From: MGBC114079 sp964531385
Lineage (GTDB): Bacteria > Bacillota > Clostridia > Lachnospirales > CAG-274
Reading direction: 5' to 3'
Assembly (NCBI GenBank): GCA_964531385.1
Contig: CAZHGC010000023.1
Span: 1 to 32,547 of the forward strand
DNA length: 32,547 bases
Shown here in pieces: positions 14,948 to 23,800 of the stretch. A program made the translations under genes and the position numbers. Within the stretch, counting starts at the first letter, position 1. Each line of letters starts with the position of its first letter. Below the pieces are notes generated by a model. It had not been told where the DNA came from, made no database searches, and saw only the letters and a list, made by a program, of their open reading frames with translations.

Positions 14948-16121
14948 TGTTGTTTATTTTGATAATGCTGCAACAACAAGGGTAAGACCGGAAGTTTGCG
15001 AAGCTATGACAAAATATTTTTCTGAAAGCTACGGAAACCCGTCAAGCATTTATAAAATTGCACAAGAAAATAAAACAGCGGTTGAAAAAGGAAGAGAACA
15101 AGTTGCAAAAGCAATTAATGCGGAAAAAAACGAAATATATTTCACAGCCGGCGGTTCCGAATCGGACAACTGGGCAATAAAAGGAATTGCTGAAAGTTAT
15201 TCCGATAAAGGAAAACATATAATCACCCTTTCAATTGAACATCACGCTGTTTTGCACACTTGCGAATACCTCGAAAGCAAAGGCTTTGAAGTCACTTATT
15301 TGCCCGTAAATGAATTTGGGCTTGTAAACATTGAAGATTTAAAAAAAGCAATCAGAAAAGATACAATTTTAATTTCAGTTATGTTTGCAAATAACGAAAT
15401 CGGAACAGTTCAACCAATTAAAGAAATTGGTGCAATTGCAAAAGAAAATGGAATTATTTTCCATACAGATGCCGTTCAAGCAGTTGGTCATTTGCCAATA
15501 GATGTCAAAGAAATGAACATCGACTTGCTCTCAATGTCATCTCATAAATTTTACGGTCCAAAAGGAATCGGAGCATTGTTCATAAGAAAAGGAATAAAAA
15601 TTAAACCTTTAATTCATGGCGGTGCACAAGAACGAAACAGACGTGCGGGAACAGAAAACGTTCCGGGAATTGTCGGAATGGGTCTTGCTCTCGAACTTAT
15701 AACAAATGAACTTCAGGAAGAAACAAAAAGACTTTCTTCCCTAAGAGACAAACTTATAAACGGAATTTTAAACACAATCCCATATTCAAGGCTTAACGGT
15801 GACAAAGAAAACAGATTGCCGGGAAATGTCAATATTTCATTCGAATTTATCGAAGGTGAATCAATTCTCCTTATGCTCGATATGAAAGGAATTTGTGCAT
15901 CAAGCGGTTCTGCCTGTACATCTGGCTCGCTTGACCCTTCCCACGTTCTTCTCGCAATCGGTCTTCCCCACGAAAAAGCACATGGCTCATTAAGACTTTC
16001 GTTGGGTATGTTTAACACAGAAGAAGAAGTTGATTATATAATTAAAGAATTGCCCCCAATTATCGAAAGATTAAGAGCTATGTCACCACTATACGAAGAC
16101 TTTGTTAAAAATAACAAATAA
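14940..16121 (+). CDS. iscS: Cysteine desulfurase (IscS/NifS)
   Basis: The 393-aa PLP enzyme starts at the ATG at 14940, overlapping the iscR stop by eight bases, with GGAGATG six bases upstream. Key features are VYFDNAATT (5-13), HTDAVQAVGH, the PLP Lys203 in SSHKFYGPKG and the catalytic Cys326 in SSGSACTSG, on the long loop typical of group I desulfurases. It converts cysteine to alanine and passes persulfide sulfur to the adjacent IscU scaffold and to MnmA. Length and all motifs are normal. NifS naming is equally acceptable for this clostridial branch. Confidence 0.96.
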   Translation: MNNVVYFDNAATTRVRPEVCEAMTKYFSESYGNPSSIYKIAQENKTAVEKGREQVAKAINAEKNEIYFTAGGSESDNWAIKGIAESYSDKGKHIITLSIEHHAVLHTCEYLESKGFEVTYLPVNEFGLVNIEDLKKAIRKDTILISVMFANNEIGTVQPIKEIGAIAKENGIIFHTDAVQAVGHLPIDVKEMNIDLLSMSSHKFYGPKGIGALFIRKGIKIKPLIHGGAQERNRRAGTENVPGIVGMGLALELITNELQEETKRLSSLRDKLINGILNTIPYSRLNGDKENRLPGNVNISFEFIEGESILLMLDMKGICASSGSACTSGSLDPSHVLLAIGLPHEKAHGSLRLSLGMFNTEEEVDYIIKELPPIIERLRAMSPLYEDFVKNNK

Positions 16122-16186
16122 TAAGCCTAATAAAATAATTAACATTTGAATTTTTAAAAAGTATTAAACGAAAGGTTGGAAAAATT

Positions 16187-16624
16187 ATGTACAGCGAAAA
16201 AGTTATGGACCATTTCACAAACCCAAGAAATGTTGGAGAAATTGAAGATGCAAGTGGCGTTGGAACTGTTGGCAACGCAAAATGTGGCGACATTATGAAA
16301 GTTTATTTAAAAATCGAAGACGGAATTGTTAAAGATGCAAAATTTAAAACTTTCGGCTGTGGAGCGGCTGTTGCAACAAGTAGTATGGCAACAGAGCTTG
16401 TTAAAGGCAAAACAATACAAGAAGCTTTGGAAGTTACAAACAAAGCAGTTATGGAAGCTCTCGACGGTTTGCCTCCAATTAAAGTTCATTGTTCATGTCT
16501 TGCAGAAGAAGCCTTGCACGCTGCATTGTGGGATTATGCCCAAAAAGAAGGCATCATAATCGAAGGGCTTAAAGAGCCCGTTTCCGATATTGGTGAACAC
16601 GAACACATCGGTGAAGAAGAATAA
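16187..16624 (+). CDS. iscU: Fe-S cluster scaffold protein (IscU/NifU N-terminal type)
   Basis: The 145-aa protein begins MYSEKVMDHFTNPRNVG. It carries the scaffold ligands C33 and D35 in NAKCGD, C58 in FGCGA, and H101-C102 in HCSC; there is an extra Cys104. The GTVGNAKCGD and GLPPIKVHCS stretches are family hallmarks. It assembles [2Fe-2S] and [4Fe-4S] clusters with sulfur from IscS. AAAGGTTGG precedes the ATG. The acidic, His-containing tail (GEHEHIGEEE) extends slightly beyond the usual end. It is third in the operon. Confidence 0.95.
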   Translation: MYSEKVMDHFTNPRNVGEIEDASGVGTVGNAKCGDIMKVYLKIEDGIVKDAKFKTFGCGAAVATSSMATELVKGKTIQEALEVTNKAVMEALDGLPPIKVHCSCLAEEALHAALWDYAQKEGIIIEGLKEPVSDIGEHEHIGEEE

Positions 16625-16644
16625 ATTTTGTTAGGGTGAATATT

Positions 16645-17721
16645 ATGGCAAAAAAAGTTGTTGTTGGTATGTCGGGCGGAGTTGACTCATCTGTTGCCGC
16701 ATATCTCTTAAAAAAACAAGGATATGACGTTATTGGCGTAACAATGCAAATTTGGCAGGAAGAAGACAGGGAAACCGTTGAAGAAGACGGCGGTTGCTGT
16801 GGGCTTTCCGCTGTTGATGATGCAAGAGCCGTTGCGGCAAAAATAGGAATACCCTACTACGTTTTAAATTTCAAAAAAGAATTCAAAAAATATGTTATCG
16901 ACTATTTTATAGACGAATATATCAAAGGCCAAACGCCAAACCCTTGCATTGCTTGCAACAGATATGTAAAATGGGAAGTTCTTCTTTCAAAAGCATTGCA
17001 AATCGGTGCCGATTATATTGCAACAGGGCACTATGCAAGAGTTGAAAAACACCCCGTTACAAACAGATACACCTTAAAAACCGCCGAAACATCAACAAAA
17101 GACCAAACCTATGCTTTATATAACCTAACACAAAATCAGCTTGCCCATACGCTTATGCCAATCGGCGATTATGAAAAAGAAGATGTCCGAAAAATCGCCG
17201 AAGAACTGGGGCTTTGCGTTGCACATAAACCGGACAGTCAGGACATTTGTTTTGTAAAAGACAACGACTATGGCGGGTTTATCAAAGAAAACAGCAATTA
17301 CAAAATCAAAAAAGGTAATTTCGTTGATTTTAATGGAAACGTTCTCGGAACTCACAACGGAATAAGCCAATACACAATCGGCCAGCGAAAAGGTCTTGGA
17401 ATTGCTTTCGGAAAACCTATGTACGTTTGTGAAATACGCCCCGAAACAAACGAAGTTGTTATAGGAGAAAATGAGCGTTTATTCAAAAAAGATGTTCTTA
17501 TTAAAGATTTTAATTTTATGGCTTTCGAACCTAAAGACGGTGAATATAAAGTCCTTGGAAAAATCAGATACAGCCAAAAAAAAGCTCCTTGCACAATTAA
17601 AGTTTCCAAAAACACAGTTGAATGTGTCTTTGACGAACCACAAAGAGCTGTAACGCCCGGTCAAGCCGCTGTTTTCTATGACGGTGATTATATCGTTGGC
17701 GGAGGAACAATTGTTAAATAA
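16645..17721 (+). CDS. mnmA: tRNA 2-thiouridylase MnmA
   Basis: The 358-aa protein starts at the ATG at 16645, five bases after AGGGTGA (a GTG three codons upstream is less likely). It has the PP-loop GMSGGVDSS (8-16), NPCIACN with the catalytic Cys104, and SQDICFV with the partner Cys202. ATGHYARV, KDQTYALY and the C-terminal beta-barrel ending TPGQAAVFYDGD are also present. MnmA adenylates and thiolates U34 of Lys, Glu and Gln tRNAs with persulfide sulfur. Its place directly after iscS-iscU fits direct sulfur relay from IscS. Confidence 0.97.
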   Translation: MAKKVVVGMSGGVDSSVAAYLLKKQGYDVIGVTMQIWQEEDRETVEEDGGCCGLSAVDDARAVAAKIGIPYYVLNFKKEFKKYVIDYFIDEYIKGQTPNPCIACNRYVKWEVLLSKALQIGADYIATGHYARVEKHPVTNRYTLKTAETSTKDQTYALYNLTQNQLAHTLMPIGDYEKEDVRKIAEELGLCVAHKPDSQDICFVKDNDYGGFIKENSNYKIKKGNFVDFNGNVLGTHNGISQYTIGQRKGLGIAFGKPMYVCEIRPETNEVVIGENERLFKKDVLIKDFNFMAFEPKDGEYKVLGKIRYSQKKAPCTIKVSKNTVECVFDEPQRAVTPGQAAVFYDGDYIVGGGTIVK

Positions 17722-17747
17722 CCAAAAATTTATTGAGAGTTGATTTT

Positions 17748-18848
17748 ATGATTAAATTTTTTAGAAATTACGGAAGTGTTTTTTTTGCAACATTTTTTTG
17801 TATTATTTTTATGCTTGGTTGCACAACTTCCCAAAACGTCAGCGGTTCGGAAAGTGTCGGCGTTTCAAAAAACGTTGTCGCCGAACAAACAGGCGTTCTC
17901 AAAGTTAATTACATTGATGTCGGTCAAGCAGACAGCATTTTAATCCAATCGCCAAACGGCAAAAATATGCTTATCGATGCTGGCGAAACAAAAGAAAATG
18001 CTGTTGTAAATTATCTTAATTCTTGCGGAATAAAAAAACTTGATGTTGTAATTGCAACCCACCCCCATGAAGACCATATTTCCGAAATGGCTTCGGTCAT
18101 CGAAAAATTTGATGTCGGCGTTTTCTATATGCCAAAAAAGCAACATACAACAACCGGTTTTGAAAAAATGATTGATGCTTTAAGCAGAAAAAATATTCCT
18201 GTCAAAGAAGCAAAAGCAGGAATTGCCGTCAATTTTGACGAAAAAGTTTCTTGCAATATAATCGCACCTTGCAAAAATAATTATGACGACTTAAATAATT
18301 GGTCGGCAGTTGTTAAGCTTTCATATGGAAACAACAAATTCATTTTCACAGGCGATGCCGAAAGCTTATCGGAAAAAGAAATTATTAACAGCGGAGTTGA
18401 CCTAAAAGCCGATGTTTTAAAAGTTGGCCACCATGGAAGTAAATCTTCAACCTCCGAAAATTTCTTAAAAAAAGTCGCCCCAAAATATGCGGTTATCTCT
18501 GCGGCAAAAACAAACGATTACGGTCACCCCCACAAAGAAACCGTCAACCGTTTAAACAAATATAATGTAGAAACATTCGAAACATATAATTACGGAAATA
18601 TTGTTGCCGTTTCAAACGGAAATGAAATTAAATTCAGTTTCGAAAATGAAAAAGTTCAAAGCTCCGAAAAATCGGAAACTAAACAAAATAATATGGTTTC
18701 CGAACAATTCATAGGAAACAAAAACAGCAAAAAATTTCATTTGCCAAGTTGCTCCGGTTTGCCAACAGATAAAAACAAAGTTCTTTTCAATTCAAGAAAT
18801 GAGGCAGTTTCCGCTGGATATTCACCTTGTAGCAAATGCAAACCATAA
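17748..18848 (+). CDS. ComEC-like metallo-beta-lactamase lipoprotein with Cys-rich tail
   Basis: The 366-aa product starts at the ATG at 17748. Residues 1-25 are a lipoprotein signal (lipobox MLGC). The body is a metallo-beta-lactamase fold of the ComEC/Rec2 C-terminal type: NYIDVGQADSILIQ (54-67), HPHEDH (105-110), FTGDAES and KVGHHGSKSSTS, which supply the metal ligands. Homologous ComEC domains are implicated in degrading one DNA strand during uptake; free secreted versions are widespread but poorly studied. The C-terminal 48 residues (FIGNKNSKKFHLPSC, then SAGYSPCSKCKP) resemble the Ada-type Zn-binding module found on extracellular nucleases. Only 26 bases separate it from mnmA, so it probably shares the operon. 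A strong terminator follows. Confidence 0.85.
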   Translation: MIKFFRNYGSVFFATFFCIIFMLGCTTSQNVSGSESVGVSKNVVAEQTGVLKVNYIDVGQADSILIQSPNGKNMLIDAGETKENAVVNYLNSCGIKKLDVVIATHPHEDHISEMASVIEKFDVGVFYMPKKQHTTTGFEKMIDALSRKNIPVKEAKAGIAVNFDEKVSCNIIAPCKNNYDDLNNWSAVVKLSYGNNKFIFTGDAESLSEKEIINSGVDLKADVLKVGHHGSKSSTSENFLKKVAPKYAVISAAKTNDYGHPHKETVNRLNKYNVETFETYNYGNIVAVSNGNEIKFSFENEKVQSSEKSETKQNNMVSEQFIGNKNSKKFHLPSCSGLPTDKNKVLFNSRNEAVSAGYSPCSKCKP

Positions 18849-18885
18849 TTTTTTTCAAGTTAATCGATAACAAAAATAATATATC

Positions 18886-18928
18886 AAAAGAGCTGTAAAA
18901 GCGGCTTTCCGTTTTTCGGCTCTTTTTC
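18886..18928 (+). terminator. Terminator of the isc-mnmA-MBL operon
   Basis: AAAAGAGCTG.AAAA pairs with TTTT.CGGCTCTTTTT around a short loop, ending in a T-run, 37 bases after the stop at 18848. Confidence 0.85.
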
Positions 18929-19009
18929 AAATTTATAATCTATAACGTTAATTTTCCCGCCAACTGCGTGCTTCAACCGTTGGCAAAATCATTAATGGAG
19001 GAAATTTCT

Positions 19010-20221
19010 ATGAGTTTTAACAAAACCCCATCTTCCGATAGAATTCATATAGGTATTTTCGGGAGAAGAAATGCCGGAAAATCAAGTATTATCAATGCAA
19101 TAACAAATCAATCCATTGCCATTGTTTCAAATATTGAAGGAACAACAACCGACCCCGTTTATAAATCTATGGAGCTTCTCCCATTGGGCCCAGTTGTAAT
19201 AATTGACACACCGGGGCTTGATGACGTTGGCGAACTTGGAGAACTCAGAATAAAAAAAGCCATTCAAGTTTTAAACAAAACAGACATAGCCGTTTTGGTT
19301 GTTGACAGCTGTAAAGGAATTGGAAACTTTGAAACCGAAATTATCGAAAAATTTAATAAAAAAAATATTCCTTACATTGTTGTTATGAATAAATCGGATA
19401 TTTTTTGCGGTGAAAAAAAGTCAGAATTTTTCTATGTCAGTTCAAAAACAAAAGACGGGATTTCCGAACTTAAAGAATCACTTGCAAAAAAAATCCCCCA
19501 ATCCAAAAATGAATATCCAATTATTAAAGATTTACTCAATCCGTCCGATTTTGTTGTTTTGGTTATTCCAATCGATTCCTCAGCACCAAAAGGACGTCTC
19601 ATTTTGCCCCAACAACAAACAATTCGTGACATTTTAGACGCAAATGCAATTTCTGTTGTTGTTAAGGAAACCGATTTAAAAAACACCCTCAACACTCTCG
19701 GAAAAAAACCGAAAATTGTCATTTGCGACTCTCAAGTTTTCGAAAAAGTTGCAAAAGACACACCAAAAGATATTTTAATGACCTCCTTTTCGGTTTTATT
19801 TGCAAGACATAAAGGAAGTTTAAAAAATCTTGTTATGGGCGTTTCTGCGGTTGAAAATCTCAAAGACGGTGATTGTGTTCTAATTTCCGAAGGTTGCACA
19901 CACCACCGACAATGCGGAGACATCGGAACTTGCAAAATTCCAAAATGGCTTTTGGAATACACCGGCAAAAAAATCAATTTTGAAACTTCAAGCGGAACAG
20001 AATTTCCCGATGATTTATCAAAATACAGCTTAATTATCCATTGCGGAGGCTGTATGTTAAACGAACGAGAAATGAAACATCGAACAACTTGTGCAAAAAA
20101 TCAAAACGTTCCAATCGTGAACTATGGAATTTTCATTGCATACGTGCATAAAATCCTCAAGAGAAGCCTCGAACCGTTTCCTGAAATTTTAAGCATTTTA
20201 AACAGCACAAAAAAATTATAA
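19010..20221 (+). CDS. hydF: [FeFe]-hydrogenase maturation GTPase HydF
   Basis: The 403-aa protein starts at the ATG at 19010 behind a perfect GGAGGAAA site. The N-terminal GTPase domain shows GRRNAGKSS (18-26), EGTTTDP (43-49), DTPGLDD (66-72) and NKSD (127-130). The C-terminal part carries the HydF [4Fe-4S] ligand pattern CxH (C296, H298) and HCxxC (H344, C345, C348). HydF is the scaffold on which HydE and HydG build the diiron subcluster before delivery to HydA. The length is normal (about 400-410). hydE, hydG and hydA are not in the window. A six-base GCCAAC/GTTGGC hairpin lies at 18959-18984 just upstream; no convincing promoter was found. Confidence 0.96.
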   Translation: MSFNKTPSSDRIHIGIFGRRNAGKSSIINAITNQSIAIVSNIEGTTTDPVYKSMELLPLGPVVIIDTPGLDDVGELGELRIKKAIQVLNKTDIAVLVVDSCKGIGNFETEIIEKFNKKNIPYIVVMNKSDIFCGEKKSEFFYVSSKTKDGISELKESLAKKIPQSKNEYPIIKDLLNPSDFVVLVIPIDSSAPKGRLILPQQQTIRDILDANAISVVVKETDLKNTLNTLGKKPKIVICDSQVFEKVAKDTPKDILMTSFSVLFARHKGSLKNLVMGVSAVENLKDGDCVLISEGCTHHRQCGDIGTCKIPKWLLEYTGKKINFETSSGTEFPDDLSKYSLIIHCGGCMLNEREMKHRTTCAKNQNVPIVNYGIFIAYVHKILKRSLEPFPEILSILNSTKKL

Positions 20222-20249
20222 CAAAAATTTTCTCTGCAACTCCCCTGTT

Positions 20250-20315
20250 CATTTAACGCATTTTCCGTTTCCTCCTCGGGTCGCTTCAATTTTTTTGTTT
20301 CCAATTTGATTTCAG
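20250..20315. repeat. GGGTCGCTTC dispersed repeat, divergent copy
   Basis: TTTAACGCATTTTC, CCTCCTCGGGTCGCTTCAAT, a T-run and CCAATTTGATTTC parallel the interior of the 20556-20741 element in the same order and orientation. It lies in the 612-base gap between hydF and the pectate lyase gene. The rest of 20222-20555 is AT-rich, with nothing else recognised except a perfect TGTACGTACA palindrome at 20500-20509. Confidence 0.65.
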
Positions 20316-20528
20316 ATGCTTTTCCTTCGCACATTTTTTGTTTCAAAAATCAAAGTTTCAAATCTGCTTTATCAAATTGCATAACACCACCTTAAATTAT
20401 ATAATTTTTGTGCTTTTTTATTTCACCTGTAATAATTAACATTCAATATTGCACAATATTTTTAAAAAAAGTTAAAATTTTATATAAAGTTTTCATAATT
20501 GTACGTACATTTTTTTACTATATATGTG

Positions 20529-20557
20529 TTGAACTTTTTTTAATAATAATGTATAAT
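20529..20557 (+). promoter_or_regulatory. Strong sigma-A promoter abutting the MITE-like element
   Basis: TTGAAC (20529-20534) and a perfect TATAAT (20552-20557) are 17 bases apart. A TGTACGTACA palindrome lies 20 bases upstream (20500-20509) and might be an operator. The left end of the repeat element begins at the last two bases of the -10. Confidence 0.65.
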
Positions 20558-20741
20558 TAAGAAAACACCGTACAATTATAATTTAATTATAAGAACCACT
20601 TTAGGGCTTAATAAAAAAATCTTCGTTTAAAATGTTATCACATAGCATCGCTATTCGTTCAACGCATTTCCTCCCTTTTGGGTCGCTTCGATTTTTTTAT
20701 TTACAATTTGATTTCTTATAATTTTACGGTATTGCTTTAAT
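20556..20741. repeat. 186-bp MITE-like element in the pectate lyase leader
   Basis: The first 26 bases (20556-20581, containing ACACCGTACAATTATAA) and the inverted last 26 (20716-20741, reading ATACCGTAAAATTATAA inward) agree at 21 positions. The interior holds the GGGTCGCTTCGAT block seen at 8407 and 20279. It has no coding capacity. A transcript would fold the ends together. Confidence 0.75.
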
Positions 20742-20780
20742 AATTATAAAAACTATACATATAACTACAATATGTCGTTT

Positions 20781-20808
20781 TTGTAATTAATTTGTTCAAT
20801 CGTATTAT
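20781..20808 (+). promoter_or_regulatory. Second candidate promoter of the pectate lyase gene
   Basis: TTGTAA (20781-20786) and TATTAT (20803-20808) are 16 bases apart and about 25 bases before the ATG. This leaves only the AAAGGAGA ribosome site in the leader. Confidence 0.4.
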
Positions 20809-20833
20809 TTAATTATCGAAAGGAGATATTCGA

Positions 20834-23800
20834 ATGAAAAAATTAGTTTCATTGCTTTTGATGACGGTTTTTTCCGTCAGTTGCATTACGTCATCTTTTG
20901 CCAAAGATTTTTCCGATGAAATTGTTGAAGAAAGTGTCGAGCTTAACGCTTCTTCAAACAAGCTCCTTGCATTCCCCGGAGCCGAAGGTGCAGGAAAATA
21001 TGCAACAGGAGGAAGAGGTGGCAAAATTTATCACGTTACAAATCTTAACGACAGCGGAACAGGTTCTTTTCGTGATGCCGTAAGCGGTTCCAACCGAATT
21101 GTTGTTTTTGATGTCGGCGGAACAATTGAACTCAAAAGCGATGTTGTTGTAAAAGGTAATATCACTATCGCCGGTCAAACTGCTCCCGGTGGCAAAGGTA
21201 TTACGTTAAAAAATTATAAACTCGGTATGGGCGGAGATAACATAATCATTCGTTTCGTAAGTTCTCGCCCCGGTGAAAGAGGCGTAAATAAAGATTATGA
21301 CGCTTGGGGCGGTGATAAAGGCTCAAACTCAATCATTGACCACTGTTCTTTAGGTTGGGCAAATGACGAACAATGGGGGCTTTATTCCAACAACACAAAT
21401 TACACCGTTCAATACACAATCGTTGGGCCTGCAAACTCTTTCTCATACCATTCAAAAGGTATCCATGGTTTTGGTGTTATGTTCGGTAAAGGAAATGCCT
21501 CTTGGCATCATAACTTAATTGCTCACAACATCTCCCGAAACTTCAGGGGTAAAGTTGAAGGCACAAGCGTTATGGATTATGTAAACAACGTTGTCTACGA
21601 CTGGGGCTATCAAACAGCCTACGGCACAGCCGGTCGCCTCAACTATGCAAACAACTACTTCAAAGCAGGTAATTCAACTTCCGGTGCCTACCATTATTTC
21701 AAATTCGGAAGTGGCTCAGGTATTGAAAATTATAAATTCTATCTCAACGGCAATAAAATGATTAACAAAGACGGCTCTGTCAGAGATGACGGAACTAAAA
21801 ACTGGAGTTCTTGCTTCGGTTGGTCCGATGCCGCAACAGCACTTGGCGGAGAAAGCTACTATCGCACAGATAAATATCTCCCAATTACGGTTGACGGCGA
21901 AGACCTTTCCGTTGTTCCAAATATGGACACAGCCGATGTTGCATTTGATAAAGTAACAAAATATGCTGGTGCCGGTATAAGCTCAACAAACAAGCCTAAA
22001 ATCGACCTTGAAGTTTGTAGCGATGCCATAAACGGAACAGGCTATATTTCGGGTGCAAGACCTTTGTCGGAAGCAAACTCAACACAACAGGCAGAAATCA
22101 CAAAAAACAGTATCCAACAAGTTGATTACAGCAAATATTATCCGGAATCTGTTCTCAAAAAAGAAATTGTCGATTCCGATAACGACGGAATGCCCGATGA
22201 TTGGGAACTTGCAAGAGGCCTCAACCCTAATTATGCTGGTGATGCAAATGATGATTATGCCGGTCAGGGTTACACAAACATTGAATATTACATCAATGAT
22301 TTAACAATTAACGCTTTCCCCGAAGGTGTTGTTACAGAATCTCCAACAATAAAAAACTCTGTTGTTGTAAATGCCTCTGCAAATGAGGTTGAAGGCGAAA
22401 GTTATAAAACAATCTCTTCTGCACTTAAATTTATCAAAGATAATGCAGATAAAATGATTGCAGGCAGAAAAACAATCTATATGACAGCAGGAACTTACAA
22501 CGAAGATATTACTGTCGATTTAAGCAATATAAGCATTTTGCTTGAAGAAAATACAACAAATAAAGTTATAATTAAAAGTCTCAACGTAACTTCCTCCGCA
22601 AGTGGATTTTCAGCCGACGGTATCCAAATCGGCGATGGCTCTGCCGATGCGTTAACCGTTGCAACCGATAAAGCAACTTTCAACGATTGTACCTTTGTCG
22701 GAAAAACAAATTCCGTTGTTGTTTCAAACAAAGCAAGAACTTATTTCAAAAATTGTAGCTTCAGCGGAACTGTAAAAACAGAAGATGATGCAAAAGCTAT
22801 AATTAATAAGTCAACCCTTTCCGACACTGTTTCAATTGCAAGCAGTTCATTAAGCTCAGGAAACAATTACGGCATACTTATTATGAACTCAACTGTTGAC
22901 GGTAAAGGCTCTGCTGTTTTGGGCTCTGAAAGCTCTGAATACGGTCAAATAATTTATGCCGATTGTAAAACTCAAAATGTCGCTTCCGGAAGATTTGCAG
23001 ATGTAACCGGAAAAACCGATAAAATAAGATTTATGGAATATAACTCAAGAGACGGCAAAGGTGTTTCAATAACAACATTCCCCGAATATGTAAAAACTTT
23101 GTCAGAATATGACTATTACGAAACTTATAGTGCTTTCAAGCACTCAAGAGAAAAATTCGGAAGTACAGCCGATAATTGGAATCCGGATTCTTTCTCAGAA
23201 GTAACTCCGCAAGAAGAGTTGCAACAACTTGCAAACAGTCTCTCCGTTCAAAAAACTATGATTACAAAAAACACAACTTTAACATCTTCTTTCGAAAATA
23301 AAGAGGACGTTAAAATAACTTGGTCTTGCACTGATTCAAGCGTTTTGTCCGACAATAAAATTATCGTCGGAAATTATGGCGACGGTGTTAAATATGCAAC
23401 TTTAACAGCTGTTGTTTCAAAAGACGGCTTAACATCTGTTACAAAAACTTTTGACATAATTGTCGGCTCATTAAGCGAAAACTCCGACGGAATAATAGAT
23501 TTCGAAGAATGTGAGCTAAACGGAGATTCCGAAAACTTAAAAATGACAGCAAGTTACACAAAAAATGATAAAATAACTTGGGGCGTCGTTGATAACATAA
23601 ACGGACAATCAACAAATGAACATGGAAAAATTTATCAAGTAAATCAAACTTCCGCAACAGCTGTCGACCAATCCGTTGATTCTGGAAAAGGTATCTATGA
23701 CTTTACATATAATTTCGGCAAAATGTCTGAAAAAGTAGTTGAAGTTGACTTCGACGCATATATAGATGAGCTTTCCGCCGACGGCTATTTCGAAGCATAC

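Noticed and set aside
20122..20346. Open frame of 74 aa on the minus strand across the hydF end and downstream gap
   Set aside because: It overlaps the hydF 3' end in antisense, has no ribosome site, and the intergenic part is the GGGTCGCTTC repeat, which reads open by chance.
20222..20833. Hidden RNA gene or riboswitch in the 612-base gap
   Set aside because: No known riboswitch core or tRNA-like fold was seen; the structure is explained by the repeat copies and promoters, although a small RNA cannot be excluded by eye.
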